A stretch of DNA of 64,000 nt from Spirochaetota bacterium (GTDB lineage: Bacteria > Spirochaetota > UBA4802 > JAFGDQ01). The stretch lies in NCBI GenBank assembly GCA_034190085.1, contig JAXHTS010000012.1:42149-106148 (forward strand), written 5' to 3'. A program made the position numbers and the translations under genes. Of this stretch, positions 10,913-20,091 are shown piece after piece; position 1 is the stretch's first letter, and each line of letters opens with the position of its first letter. The notes below the pieces were generated by a model. It did no database searches. It was not told the DNA's origin and saw nothing but the letters and a program-made list of their open reading frames with translations.

Positions 10913-11291
10913 CTATTATTTAAATTTGAGCCTACAAGGATTCAATTCTTAGACATAAAATATCTCATTAGACTATAATAGTGAGGTTTTCATTAGTACT
11001 ATGATTATGTAAACAAAATATATCTTAAGCATACCACATCCGCATCAAGAATTGGTACTCCTCCTAATTTTTTTATTAAATTTTGTTAATTTCAAAGAAA
11101 TCAAATATCTCCAATCTCTGGATAATAACGGGATAAATAATAATTACAGACTAGTCAATATTATGTATTATCTGTTATACCTCTTGTTGAATAAACTATA
11201 CTTGACAGATCAATCGTTATCAAGTACAAAATAAATATTATCATATATAATGGCAATGAGTCATTTGTTACACACATGAGGAGAATTCATT
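10913..11291. other. Intergenic stretch, nothing recognised
   Basis: AT-rich with stops in all frames. It must hold the promoter of the PilZ gene, but no clear boxes were seen. The ribosome site GAGGAG is at 11278-11283. Confidence 0.3.
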
Positions 11292-11294
11292 TTG

Positions 11295-12461
11295 ATGGAA
11301 GTCAAGCATAGAAGAGAGAGAGATTTTGAGGATTTGAACAGCTATGATAATATTCTTGAACTGTTGGGAGCTGACTTCAGAAATAGAGATTTTCACCTTA
11401 AGCATACTTTTGACAAGAGTGAGGTTCGGATAACGGAAATCCTGGATGACGGAAGCATTATGATCGTTACTGATCCTGATTTTATGCCTGAAGATAAGAA
11501 TATCACTATATATGGGTTGTTGGACAGATATCTAGAATTAAATTTGGACCTGGAAGAGGTTCGGGGCCCAGGATATTTCAAATGTAAAATAGATAACATA
11601 AAAAGGGCAACCAGGGTAAGGAAAGATATAAGGTTTAAGGTTAATCCAGATGATGTTGTTGCTACCAATTTCAAGGTCTCGAAACATACTATTGATATCA
11701 CTAATTTCAAGATTCCAACCAGTATAAAAGTGATACTCGATCAATTCCAATCAAGGAATTCAAAACTATCGGATATAGTTAAGGTAGATATTCTTGAGTA
11801 CGGAGAGATAATTTTTGATGAGGTTAAAAAGACGGGCAAAGCTCTATTCATAGAGGATACATCGAAACAAGAATCACACAAGGCATTAACAGAGGATTTC
11901 ATTGATCTGTACAACCTTCTAGGAGATCAGCTTGAGACTTATATGAAAAAGAATATTGAGAGAGGCTATAAATCTCTAATTATATGCCCAGTTATATATA
12001 TTTCTGAAACAGAGGAGTCTTTACCTTTTGCATATATTCAGATTATATCAAAGGGAGATCTTTTTACGCTAGATAGAATGATTGAGATTAAAGAACTCTC
12101 ATTTAATCTTGTTGATAGGATAAGAGATGCTAATACCATATTATTGCAGGTTCATCAGCAGATTATTGATATAAGCAGATCCGGGGCGAAGATCAAGATA
12201 AGCAATGAGAATCTGAAAAAATATCTCGTACATTCCAAGGGTTTTATTTTTGATATAGTATTTAAGCTTCAGGCGCCTATTACGATTTATGCTGAGATTC
12301 GGTGTATTTTTCATGATAATGATAATAATATGTATATTGGTGTAGATTTTGAGGGTAATTCATCGCGAGAGGATGAGATGAAACGATTCAACTCTATATT
12401 AGAACCAATGATAAAGGATTATAAGAAAAGGCTTATAAAAGAGGTGAAGCAGAAAAGATAA
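11295..12461 (+). CDS. PilZ-domain protein (DUF1577-like), putative c-di-GMP receptor
   Basis: A soluble protein of about 388 residues with no membrane segment. PilZ-type signatures are seen: basic RATRVRKDIRF at about residue 105, a long middle domain, then a C-terminal barrel with IIDISRSGAKIKI and MYIGVDFEG. In PilZ domains the Arg-rich motif and the D/N-x-S-x-x-G motif bind cyclic di-GMP. The middle part (about 150-290) resembles the sensor-like region of spirochaete DUF1577 proteins as I recall them. The ATG at 11295 and a TTG three bases earlier are both possible after GAGGAG. It is followed convergently by tsaB. No partner gene is adjacent. Confidence 0.7.
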   Translation: MEVKHRRERDFEDLNSYDNILELLGADFRNRDFHLKHTFDKSEVRITEILDDGSIMIVTDPDFMPEDKNITIYGLLDRYLELNLDLEEVRGPGYFKCKIDNIKRATRVRKDIRFKVNPDDVVATNFKVSKHTIDITNFKIPTSIKVILDQFQSRNSKLSDIVKVDILEYGEIIFDEVKKTGKALFIEDTSKQESHKALTEDFIDLYNLLGDQLETYMKKNIERGYKSLIICPVIYISETEESLPFAYIQIISKGDLFTLDRMIEIKELSFNLVDRIRDANTILLQVHQQIIDISRSGAKIKISNENLKKYLVHSKGFIFDIVFKLQAPITIYAEIRCIFHDNDNNMYIGVDFEGNSSREDEMKRFNSILEPMIKDYKKRLIKEVKQKR

Positions 12462-12513
12462 ATTCTTTGATCGATTCCAACACAATAAGGGCTTCTCACA
12501 ATTTAGAAAGGGA

Positions 12514-13218
12514 TTACTGTCTGTTTTTGATGTGTTTAACAATTTCAGCATCTGATTTTCTCGTATATAAGGGGATTACACTGTTGATATCACTATACTG
12601 GGTGGGCGATTTGTGATATTGAATTTTTGTTAACTCGCATGCGATTTCTCCAGATGGTATAAAATTTGACATAAGCCTATGAATATTTATTCTGCTATTT
12701 ATAAGGCTATAAAATTTTTCTGCACCATCCCCAACTAAATACGTCATATATTCATTAACAATGTTATCTATTAAAAAATCCATTTGGTAATCACCAGGTG
12801 GGATAATCTCATTAGGATGCAAGGGATTTTCACCTCTCCTGTACAAAGCCCCAAAGACCCTACCCTTTTTAGCATCAAAGGCTATTAGAATATTTTCATT
12901 TATACTCGCCTCTACTGAAGTGGCATAGATAAGATGAGTTTTAATACCTATAAGTGGAACCTCAAGCACTTGAGCTAACATCCTTGCTGTGCTTACTGCG
13001 ATTCGTATACCAGTAAAGGATCCTGGTCCGATTCCAACACCGATAACATCTATGTCGTTGATCGATATGCCTAAATCCTTTAATGTACAATCAATACTAT
13101 CAAAAAGGCTTGTTGAGTGAGATACATCTATTGCTCTAGTTTTATCTGATGTCTTATCAATTGATGTAGCTGCTACTAATTCCACAGAGGTGGCAGTGTC
13201 AATCATCAGGATATTCAA
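12514..13218 (-). CDS. tsaB: t6A tRNA-modification protein TsaB
   Basis: TsaB is the ASKHA-fold partner of TsaD and TsaE in the complex that adds threonylcarbamoyl to A37 of ANN-reading tRNAs. The N-terminus reads MNILMIDTATSVELVAA and the hallmark GIGPGSFTGIRIAVSTAR is at about residues 62-80, followed by PLIGIKTHLIYA. A central IAFDAKKGRVFGALYR stretch also fits. Length (234) is typical. It overlaps tsaE by 20 bases and is translated after it, an arrangement common for this pair. The converging PilZ gene ends about 50 bases away. Confidence 0.93.
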   Translation of the reverse strand: MNILMIDTATSVELVAATSIDKTSDKTRAIDVSHSTSLFDSIDCTLKDLGISINDIDVIGVGIGPGSFTGIRIAVSTARMLAQVLEVPLIGIKTHLIYATSVEASINENILIAFDAKKGRVFGALYRRGENPLHPNEIIPPGDYQMDFLIDNIVNEYMTYLVGDGAEKFYSLINSRINIHRLMSNFIPSGEIACELTKIQYHKSPTQYSDINSVIPLYTRKSDAEIVKHIKNRQ

Positions 13219-13624
13219 TTATTATTCTCCTAATATTATGCTTTATCCATTCAATACATATTTTTATCGCAGTATAGGGCAATCTATTTTCAGCCCTCTC
13301 CGCCCATTCTATTACAGATACCCCCCTCCCTTCCCAGTATTCCTCAAAGCTGAGCATGTCAAATTCAACATCATTCTCAATCCTATAGAGATCAAAATGA
13401 TAAAGGGGAATCTCATTATTATATATTTCTAATAAAATAAAGGAAGGGCTTGTAATATCTTCATCAATTCCCAATCCCCTTGCTATACCCTTTGTAGTGA
13501 TGGTTTTCCCGGTGCCTATCTCGCCATATAACGCATAGATATCACCTCTTTTGGCATTCCTGCCAATTCCCTCTGCCCATAGGAGAGTCTCTTCCTCTGA
13601 GTATGTAATAATCTCTCTTTTCAT
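13199..13624 (-). CDS. tsaE: t6A tRNA-modification ATPase TsaE
   Basis: A P-loop ATPase of 141 residues that regulates the TsaB-TsaD complex. Walker A is YGEIGTGKT at residues 33-41. The family motifs TSPSFILL, PLYHFDLYRI and SVIEWAER follow at the normal spacing. It is first in the tsaE-tsaB pair on the minus strand. The YrdC-like gene at 175-843 is a distant possible partner but is divergent. All key residues appear intact. Confidence 0.94.
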   Translation of the reverse strand: MKREIITYSEEETLLWAEGIGRNAKRGDIYALYGEIGTGKTITTKGIARGLGIDEDITSPSFILLEIYNNEIPLYHFDLYRIENDVEFDMLSFEEYWEGRGVSVIEWAERAENRLPYTAIKICIEWIKHNIRRIIIEYPDD

Positions 13625-14038
13625 ATTTACATTGTTATTGCTACTACTGTCTATACATGTTAATTTTCCTTCATTGATATGGATTAGTTAAGACCTATTA
13701 GAATGTCAACTGAGAAACGTCTATTCATTAGTATCATTTCTATATTAATGTCTATATCAACTAGGCATATACATAAAGATGAGACTTTTGATATGTCTAT
13801 TAGGCAATTCTTAGTATGACAAAAATGATTGAAAAATATACTAAAATAATAAATAATATACAACATAACCTTTGCATTCAAACTGAGGATTTTTCCCCTT
13901 GATACATGGTAATACAGTACTTTTTATTAAATATGATATGTCTTAGGGATTCAAGCAATAGACTAAGGTCACCTTTAGGTGATTATCTATTTATGACTGA
14001 CATAAAGGGAGAATAATTAATATGGAGGATATCTCATA
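13625..14038. other. Divergent promoter region between tsaE and a small gene
   Basis: It separates minus-strand tsaE from the plus-strand gene at 14039. No open frame of interest. GGAGG at 14024-14028 serves the plus-strand gene. A five-codon frame (MEDIS) precedes it and is probably meaningless. Confidence 0.35.
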
Positions 14039-14335
14039 ATGAAATACGGTAATCGTTGGTACGATAAAAATCCTGAATTGTCAGAATTATTTGAGCAAAT
14101 CAAGGAGTGCAATAAACGAAGGAGAGATGAAATACTACTCGATGTAAAAAACATAATTGTAGAATCAGACCCAGAATTGATCGATAGACATGTTATGGAG
14201 TTCTCGCTGGATCTAAAAAGAAGATGGTACGATAAGGATCCCATATCATGGATGATAATAAATGGATTAAAATATGCAGATGATAAACTTATAGAACAAA
14301 TTGTTGAATATTACAGGCAAAGGTTTAAGCAATAG
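14039..14335 (+). CDS. Hypothetical 98-residue protein with repeated RWYDK motif
   Basis: The ATG is preceded by a strong GGAGG site 10 bases upstream. The product is charged, helical and soluble, with no signal or metal motif. A short motif appears twice: NRWYDKNPELSEL near residue 5 and RRWYDKDPISWMI near residue 62. That suggests an internal duplication of about 57 residues, each followed by a helical segment. I do not recognise the family. It converges on an AraC-type regulator across a long perfect hairpin. Confidence 0.65.
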   Translation: MKYGNRWYDKNPELSELFEQIKECNKRRRDEILLDVKNIIVESDPELIDRHVMEFSLDLKRRWYDKDPISWMIINGLKYADDKLIEQIVEYYRQRFKQ

Positions 14336-14357
14336 AATTAATACAAAGGCTGTTCAT

Positions 14358-14400
14358 CAGCTCATTGTCGAGGATACCGAGCGCCCTCGACAATGAGCTG
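14358..14400. terminator. Perfect 16-bp hairpin between convergent genes
   Basis: CAGCTCATTGTCGAGG at 14358-14373 is exactly complementary to 14385-14400, with an 11-base loop. It lies between convergent genes, where a shared terminator is expected. Neither side has a proper T-run, so a protein-binding site or another RNA structure is possible. Confidence 0.45.
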
Positions 14401-14467
14401 CGGATTCAACAAACAGGGCATACTGCAAACATAGCATGCATCAGTATACTCCTCTGACGCGCTTTCA

Positions 14468-15463
14468 CTACATCGGCATAACCGGAATGCAGATATCAAC
14501 GATATGTTTCTTCTCCGGATGCTCTTGTGGATTATTGTGATAGAGTTCGTAACAGGGACGATCATCAGGCTGGTACCCGCTTTCAGGCAGCCAGCAACCA
14601 TAAACGAAATCCCAGGCATCCTGATATTCCTCACTATGAATCTCGAATCGAGCAAAAGCATACTTGCCATCAGAAATAACCATCTTGCCAATTTCGCCAT
14701 CAACAGGAGTATCATCAGGAACTGAGATGCAAACACTTGTCCTAAGCCTATTGTCATCTGTAATTTCCGGATTATCATGGTAAATGGATAATACTCTAGT
14801 CTCTGGAAAACGTAAAAGGCCCCTGGGGCCTGCCCACATAAAGAGTTTATTAAATAGTTTCTCAAATAGATCGCTATCTCCCTGATATGGGCCGATGTGA
14901 CGGATATAAGCCACATGGAATTCTGGGACGTCTTTAACCTCGACCTTTATCTCTTCTTTATTTATCATTTCAAACCTCCATATCATATTTTGATTATCAT
15001 CAATATAAATGGAGGAATTTAAAATGTCTTTCCTTATCCTGCTATGTGGTTGCCCCCTTTTGCTTTCTGTTTTGCAAATCTTGCGATGTTGTTGATATCC
15101 GCCAGCACGCCATTCACTTGCATTCATATCATAAATCTCTCTGAATAACCTAGCAAAAGTCGCAGATCCAGAGAAGCCGCAGTCAAAAGCAATATGAGTG
15201 ATTGATTTTTTGGGATTATTGATAAGCTGATTAGCAGCTTTTTCAATGCGAGTCCTCTGTATATACTGATTTAGGGTCTCACCCATCATTGCCCGAAATA
15301 TTCGATGAAAATGAAACCGGGAAAAATGTGCAATCCTCGCGAGATCCTCAAGAAGGAGTTCTTTATCAATATTCCTCTCTATGTAGTCAATTACTCGATT
15401 GATACGGAATGTATATTCATCACTGAGATATTTTTGTTTACTCTTCTTTTCCCTTGTGGTCAT
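14468..15463 (-). CDS. AraC-family regulator with GyrI-like effector domain
   Basis: The N-terminal 120 residues hold two helix-turn-helix motifs of the AraC/XylS type: LLEDLARIAHFSRFHFHRIF and ITHIAFDCGFSGSATFARLFR. After a linker, residues about 170-331 form a GyrI/SOUL-type ligand-binding domain (VEVKDVPEFHVAYIRHIGPY, ending YELYHNNP and IVDICIPVMP). This is the layout of Rob/SbmC-like regulators that sense small hydrophobic or cationic compounds. The 331-residue length is normal. No target operon is obvious; it converges with the small gene upstream and is close to the 3' end of the bat operon but separately oriented. Confidence 0.9.
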   Translation of the reverse strand: MTTREKKSKQKYLSDEYTFRINRVIDYIERNIDKELLLEDLARIAHFSRFHFHRIFRAMMGETLNQYIQRTRIEKAANQLINNPKKSITHIAFDCGFSGSATFARLFREIYDMNASEWRAGGYQQHRKICKTESKRGQPHSRIRKDILNSSIYIDDNQNMIWRFEMINKEEIKVEVKDVPEFHVAYIRHIGPYQGDSDLFEKLFNKLFMWAGPRGLLRFPETRVLSIYHDNPEITDDNRLRTSVCISVPDDTPVDGEIGKMVISDGKYAFARFEIHSEEYQDAWDFVYGCWLPESGYQPDDRPCYELYHNNPQEHPEKKHIVDICIPVMPM

Positions 15464-15565
15464 TTTATTCTAAATCTTTTATTATGATAGTATTTTAACA
15501 TATGTAATAAAACACTAACGCTATGATCAAGAAAAGAATACAGGATTAAACGATTATGTTATCAG

Positions 15566-16330
15566 CTAATTAAATCTGATTGATTCAACAAATTCTGTCT
15601 GAATCCATCCCCTTTTGTTATCCTGAAGACAGACAAGTTTCCATCCATCCTCATCCCTCTCAATATTAACGATCGTCCCAGAGTGAAGTTTAAAGAGAAT
15701 CGTATCCCCAGCGTCAGGGCCTGATAACACATTAACCTCTTCACCAATAACAACAGCACGATTATCCGTCTGAATAACATAATACTTACATGCGAAGGAG
15801 GTTCCTGAAATAATCCAGGTGACAAGGGATATTATCATGAGATAGTAGATCCATTCTTGTTTATAAAACAAACGAAATATCAATATTGACCAGAATGCAA
15901 TATTTATTATTACGAATATCCAGAATATCTCCTTAAGGGTTACAGAACGTAACCAGAAGAATGTGGAACTGAAAAAACCCACCCTCTTTTCAATCATATC
16001 CCTTGCCTGTTGACGGACATATCTGAGATTATAATCAAGATCTGCATCCCTTGGCATAAGGAGTCGAGCCCTTTCATAATTGAGAATAGCATAGCCTAAC
16101 TGATTCATACGAAAATAGGCATTACCCAGATTATAATAGAGATGACCATTGGTATGTTTTAAATTTATGGCCTTAGAATATCTTTCAACTGCATCACTAT
16201 AGTTGCCTTCTTTATATAACTGATTAGCATTAATGATTAGGTCTTCAATCTCGCCATTCCTCTCACCTGCTAAGGTCAGAGATAACGCAACAATGAATAT
16301 ATGAACAATTATAAATAATAATCTTCTCAC
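15566..16330 (-). CDS. batE: BatE: TPR and SH3-type protein
   Basis: Last gene of the Bat operon. A signal peptide (LLFIIVHIFIVALSLTLAG) is followed by tetratricopeptide repeats, for example ANQLYKEGNYSDAVERYSKAI and LYYNLGNAYFRMNQLGYAIL, at about residues 30-105. Two membrane segments lie near 130-180. The end (about 190-254) is a bacterial SH3 fold with VNVLSGPDAGDTILFKLHSG and GWIQTEFVE. In Bacteroides and Leptospira, BatE-type TPR proteins accompany the VWA proteins and were linked to stress tolerance, though the mechanism is unclear. It overlaps batD by four bases. Confidence 0.85.
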   Translation of the reverse strand: MRRLLFIIVHIFIVALSLTLAGERNGEIEDLIINANQLYKEGNYSDAVERYSKAINLKHTNGHLYYNLGNAYFRMNQLGYAILNYERARLLMPRDADLDYNLRYVRQQARDMIEKRVGFFSSTFFWLRSVTLKEIFWIFVIINIAFWSILIFRLFYKQEWIYYLMIISLVTWIISGTSFACKYYVIQTDNRAVVIGEEVNVLSGPDAGDTILFKLHSGTIVNIERDEDGWKLVCLQDNKRGWIQTEFVESIRFN

Positions 16331-18090
16331 CTGCTCTCCTTCTCAATTCTATGAATAAGACTGTTTATTTCATTCGCTAGGTCGCAGGCATTATCACCCT
16401 GACCTGTATAAATCTTAGTTTCAAGATTAAATAGGATATCTTCCATCTGCTTTGCTGTCTCCCCAGAACAGCCCATGTACAATAGAATTCGGGAAGCGTC
16501 CTGATAAGTAAGCAAACCGAGTTCCAACCCAAAGCGGTGGTTCATATAATCCCTTAAGGCATCTGAAATAGAATTAGCGCTAACATGCTTCTCCCTGCAT
16601 GTTTTGATTATTATGTCAGCTGCCTTAGCGGCTCTGGATTGGGCTAATCTTTGGGGTGTCCTCTTGCTATTCTTTAACCCTATGATTAGAGCAACATAAA
16701 TAAGTGCAGGAAAAATCAATAAGAGAAACAAATGCCATTCTATGTTTGTATAGCTAAATGTGGATGATAGGTCCTTTATTGAACTGTGTATAGGAAAGAT
16801 ATCCCTACCCAACTCCTCAATCACCTCTTTTCTCTTCGCTTGAGTATAATCTGGCGACTCCCCCTTCCCTCCTTGAATAACCTGGCCAGGCAACACATTT
16901 AATAAATGGAAAGATGTTGTTATTCGCCTGTAAGTGTCACTCGTGGTATCGAAAAAGCTTAATGAAAAAGGAGGAATTTTATATTCTCCCTCTTCTTCAG
17001 GCACAACAGCCCACTTCATTATCTTGGTGCCCTCAATACCTTGCTTTCCAGGCTTAGTCGTTAAAATTGGTTGATCTGCATATATCTTAGCCTCATCTAT
17101 TTCAGGGTTATGCAAATCAGGGATACGATTTACATTCCCCCACCCACTCAGCGTAACAGTAAGAGTAGCTGATTCCCCTGCTTTAATCTTGGAAGGCTCT
17201 AATGTTGATTTTATTCTAAAGCTGCCAACTAGACCGCTAAAATCAACGGGTTTTTCTTTTACTGGTAGGGGAAAGATATTTAACTTTACAGACTCGCTTG
17301 ACGTTTCAATCACACGGCTCTCAGAAAATGGGGAAAACGGATCACTTGAAAAGAAGTCATCGAAAATACTGCCAGGTCTTTTTGATCTCCGCCTTAGTTG
17401 GATCATCTCCATACTCATCTTTGCAGGATCAATCACATAACTCCCAGCCTTAACAGGAATTATAGAATACTTAACCTCTAAAACCTTATAACTCTTAGAA
17501 TTATATTTTGCATTATACTCAACTGGTTTCCCGATCTGCTTAAAGGATATGTTTTCCACATCCGGAAGGGATAAAGAGACATTGGATACATTGACAAGAT
17601 GATATAATTTTAATGTATATATCAACTGTTCTTCAATGTACCCCTTGTTTGACGAAACACTGGCAACAAGAAATACAGGTCGATTAGTCTCGCCCTTCTG
17701 ATTAAGGTTTTTTTTTACGGTTAGTTTTTTAACATTACTACGATAAGTATTGCCCTTCACCTTTGTTATAGCTGGGCCGATCTCGAATGCGCCAACTCTC
17801 TTAGGTTGAATAAAATAAGTATAATCTATGCTTGAGCTGAAACTGCCATTGATGATCTCCATTCGGGTGGAGGTCCCGCCTTTCCTAACAATAAAGTTGT
17901 CCAGTCCATGAATTTTTGGGGTCTCTGCATCTCTAGTTCCTGAAACACTAACAACCACTCGTATGGAATCGCTTGGATTGGCTTCATATTGTTCAATCTT
18001 TAATTCTATTGAGATATCCGCAAATAGAATGCAAGGAACTAGAATCAATAATGCATGAATAATAACGAAAGCGTATCTCATCTTTACCAT
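16327..18090 (-). CDS. batD: BatD: periplasmic oxygen/stress tolerance protein
   Basis: A 587-residue protein with signal peptide (FVIIHALLILVPCILFADI), a long beta-rich periplasmic part, a membrane segment at about 450-470 (WHLFLLLIFPALIYVALIIG) and a cytoplasmic tail. The periplasmic part has repeated Ig-like units typical of BatD: DSIRVVVSVSGTRDAETPKI, YTYFIQPKRVGAFEIGPA, AGESATLTVTLSGWGNV and EEEGEYKIPPFSLSFFD. The tail resembles that of other BatD proteins (ISDALRDYMNHRFGLE). It is separated from batC by 209 bases and overlaps batE by four. Confidence 0.88.
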   Translation of the reverse strand: MVKMRYAFVIIHALLILVPCILFADISIELKIEQYEANPSDSIRVVVSVSGTRDAETPKIHGLDNFIVRKGGTSTRMEIINGSFSSSIDYTYFIQPKRVGAFEIGPAITKVKGNTYRSNVKKLTVKKNLNQKGETNRPVFLVASVSSNKGYIEEQLIYTLKLYHLVNVSNVSLSLPDVENISFKQIGKPVEYNAKYNSKSYKVLEVKYSIIPVKAGSYVIDPAKMSMEMIQLRRRSKRPGSIFDDFFSSDPFSPFSESRVIETSSESVKLNIFPLPVKEKPVDFSGLVGSFRIKSTLEPSKIKAGESATLTVTLSGWGNVNRIPDLHNPEIDEAKIYADQPILTTKPGKQGIEGTKIMKWAVVPEEEGEYKIPPFSLSFFDTTSDTYRRITTSFHLLNVLPGQVIQGGKGESPDYTQAKRKEVIEELGRDIFPIHSSIKDLSSTFSYTNIEWHLFLLLIFPALIYVALIIGLKNSKRTPQRLAQSRAAKAADIIIKTCREKHVSANSISDALRDYMNHRFGLELGLLTYQDASRILLYMGCSGETAKQMEDILFNLETKIYTGQGDNACDLANEINSLIHRIEKESR

Positions 18091-18299
18091 AATGCCTACA
18101 TATAAAAATTCTATCTAATAATCAGGTCTTGAACTATAATCCATTGGATGAATTTTATCCTATTGGTGGAGTTAAAACCTCGTCATTATGTGAGGATCTC
18201 AGCATGATTTTTATGTAGCATAATTAAGAACAAAAGAATAATATCAATATCATTCTATAATTTTGCACATCAAAATAATATAAGCAGATAAGGCTCAAT

Positions 18300-19112
18300 T
18301 TACCAGGATTTTCCTGATCTCACACCATTTTTCTTATCCTTTGGAACCTGAAATTCTAAAATCTTTGTCCGATCTTCATTTATATTATCGAGCAGAGCCT
18401 CGGCCTTCTTTCTGTCAAGCAATGCCGCAGCCTCAGGTTCAGTCAATTCATCCTGCTCGTCTTTTTTCATTGGATCAGCAGAGCTTAATTTGCCAGAAAG
18501 ATCCTGTTTGTCTCCCTTCTCATCACCTTTATCCCTCCCCTGGTCGTTGCCCTTCTTCTCCTCTGGTTTATCACGTCCCTTATCTTCCCCCTTCTCCTGA
18601 TCCTGATCCGATCCCTTTTTGTCTCCATCCTTCTGCTCATTATCCTCCTGCCCATCCTTATTCTGATCCCTATTTTTTTCTGCTTCTGAGAGTTTGCGCA
18701 ACGAAAGTTCTAAGTTATATTTTGCTTCATTGCTATTAGGATTGTAGACAATAGCCATCTTATAAAACTCAATGGCTGAGGCGAAATCTCCCTGAACAAA
18801 GGCCGTGTTTCCGAGATTATAGGATGCTTTATAGCGCATATCATTATCCTGGGCCCTTCTCAAAACGCTGCTAAATGCCGAAAATGCCCCCTTATAATCT
18901 GAATTTTGAAAGGCTGCACAGCCTCTATTATAACGATAGCGGATATCCCTTGGATTGTCCATATCTGCTTTTTGGTAGGCCTTCTCCGCCTCTGAAAAAC
19001 GTCTCTGCCTATAGAGTTCATCTGCATCCTCGGCTGTAAGAATAGAGGGATAAATGAGGGCAAAGAAGATAATTAACGATAATATTTTACAATTTTGGTA
19101 TACGTCTAACAT
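18300..19112 (-). CDS. batC: BatC: TPR protein with charged linker
   Basis: Residues 1-27 form a signal or membrane segment (ILSLIIFFALIYPSILTAED). TPR motifs follow at about 30-140 (ELYRQRRFSEAEKAYQKADM, YNRGCAAFQNSDYKGAFSAF, YNLGNTAFVQGDFASAIEFY). From about 145 to 225 the chain is a low-complexity run of Lys, Asp, Glu, Gly and Gln, probably disordered. The C-terminus has ALLDRKKAEALLDNINEDR, a motif seen in BatC/BatE-type proteins. It overlaps batB by 26 bases. The 209-base gap downstream is the only real gap in the operon. Confidence 0.85.
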   Translation of the reverse strand: MLDVYQNCKILSLIIFFALIYPSILTAEDADELYRQRRFSEAEKAYQKADMDNPRDIRYRYNRGCAAFQNSDYKGAFSAFSSVLRRAQDNDMRYKASYNLGNTAFVQGDFASAIEFYKMAIVYNPNSNEAKYNLELSLRKLSEAEKNRDQNKDGQEDNEQKDGDKKGSDQDQEKGEDKGRDKPEEKKGNDQGRDKGDEKGDKQDLSGKLSSADPMKKDEQDELTEPEAAALLDRKKAEALLDNINEDRTKILEFQVPKDKKNGVRSGKSW

Positions 19113-20091
19113 CTATAAAAGCCTCCATGAGCAAAAGGGCAAAGGCTGCAAATAGAAAAATGGGGAACCGCTCTTCATAGACCTTTATCTTCCCGCTCTT
19201 AAGTGTAACTGCATCGGTCTTATATTTTATACCATCAAAATAAAGGATGTCCAGATCAAGATCACCCGCAACAGCTCGAACATAATCTCCGCCCGTTGTT
19301 GTAGCAATCCTTTTCAAGCTCTCCTCGTCAAGCTTAGAGAGAATAAGCTTACCCTTCTTGTCCTTTTGAAATCCACCAGCGCCATCGCTTGATGGTATTG
19401 GGCCTCCTGAGGTATCGCCAATGCCAAAAACGAATATCTTCACCCCCTTGGCTTTAGCCTTTTCAGCCGCCCCTAATCCCTTACCCTCGTTGTCCTCGCC
19501 ATCTGTTATGAGGAGTATCACCCTGTCGGTTTTGGCATTAATGTCAAATGAGGATATTGCCTCATCAATTGCTGCGCCTATATCAGTACCTGGAACTGGG
19601 ATCAGACCGGGTTTAAGATCTGATAGAAACATCTGACAAGCCCCATAATCCAGCGTAAGCGGACACTGAATAAAGGCGGAACCGGAAAATGCCACAAGAC
19701 CGATTCTATCACCCTGAACAACATTTATAAAATCCAATATCTCTCTCTTCGCTCGCTCAAGCCTACTTGGCTTGACATCCTCCACAAGCATACTAGGAGA
19801 GACATCCACCACTATCATTATGTCAACACCCTTCTGATTGACCTCCTGATAGTGACTTCCCCACCTAGGCCCAGACATAGCAACAATCATTAATCCCAGA
19901 GCAATAATGAGCAATAAATTCTTGAAAAAGTTTCTCCCCTTCCTCTCTTCACCGGTTAGATTAACTAATAGGTTGCTCTCAGCAAAGTGAGCAAGTGAAT
20001 TCCTCTTCTTCCGTGACTCATATATCAAAGCAAGAAGTGCTAAGGGAAGAAGCGTGAGAAGACTAAGCGCCCATAAATGATCAAACTTCAT
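19087..20091 (-). CDS. batB: BatB: membrane VWA-domain protein
   Basis: Two N-terminal membrane segments (about 5-25 and 55-72) precede a von Willebrand A domain. The metal-binding MIDAS motif is DVSPS at residues 96-100, with the Thr in PGTDIG and the Asp in LLITDGEDNEG completing the site. A final membrane segment lies at about 310-325 (FLFAAFALLLMEAFI). This is the standard Bat VWA layout. Together with BatA and the MoxR ATPase it probably forms a MoxR-VWA chaperone-like complex (known for the family; inferred here). It overlaps batA by four bases. Confidence 0.92.
   Translation of the reverse strand: MKFDHLWALSLLTLLPLALLALIYESRKKRNSLAHFAESNLLVNLTGEERKGRNFFKNLLLIIALGLMIVAMSGPRWGSHYQEVNQKGVDIMIVVDVSPSMLVEDVKPSRLERAKREILDFINVVQGDRIGLVAFSGSAFIQCPLTLDYGACQMFLSDLKPGLIPVPGTDIGAAIDEAISSFDINAKTDRVILLITDGEDNEGKGLGAAEKAKAKGVKIFVFGIGDTSGGPIPSSDGAGGFQKDKKGKLILSKLDEESLKRIATTTGGDYVRAVAGDLDLDILYFDGIKYKTDAVTLKSGKIKVYEERFPIFLFAAFALLLMEAFIDVRRIPKL

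Noticed and set aside
14362..14916. 184-codon minus-strand frame overlapping the AraC-GyrI gene
   Set aside because: Out of frame with a clear AraC-GyrI protein that covers the same bases.
18341..18739. 132-codon plus-strand frame opposite batC
   Set aside because: It is the Pro/Ser-rich mirror of the Lys/Asp/Glu-rich linker of BatC, a known by-product of low-complexity coding DNA.
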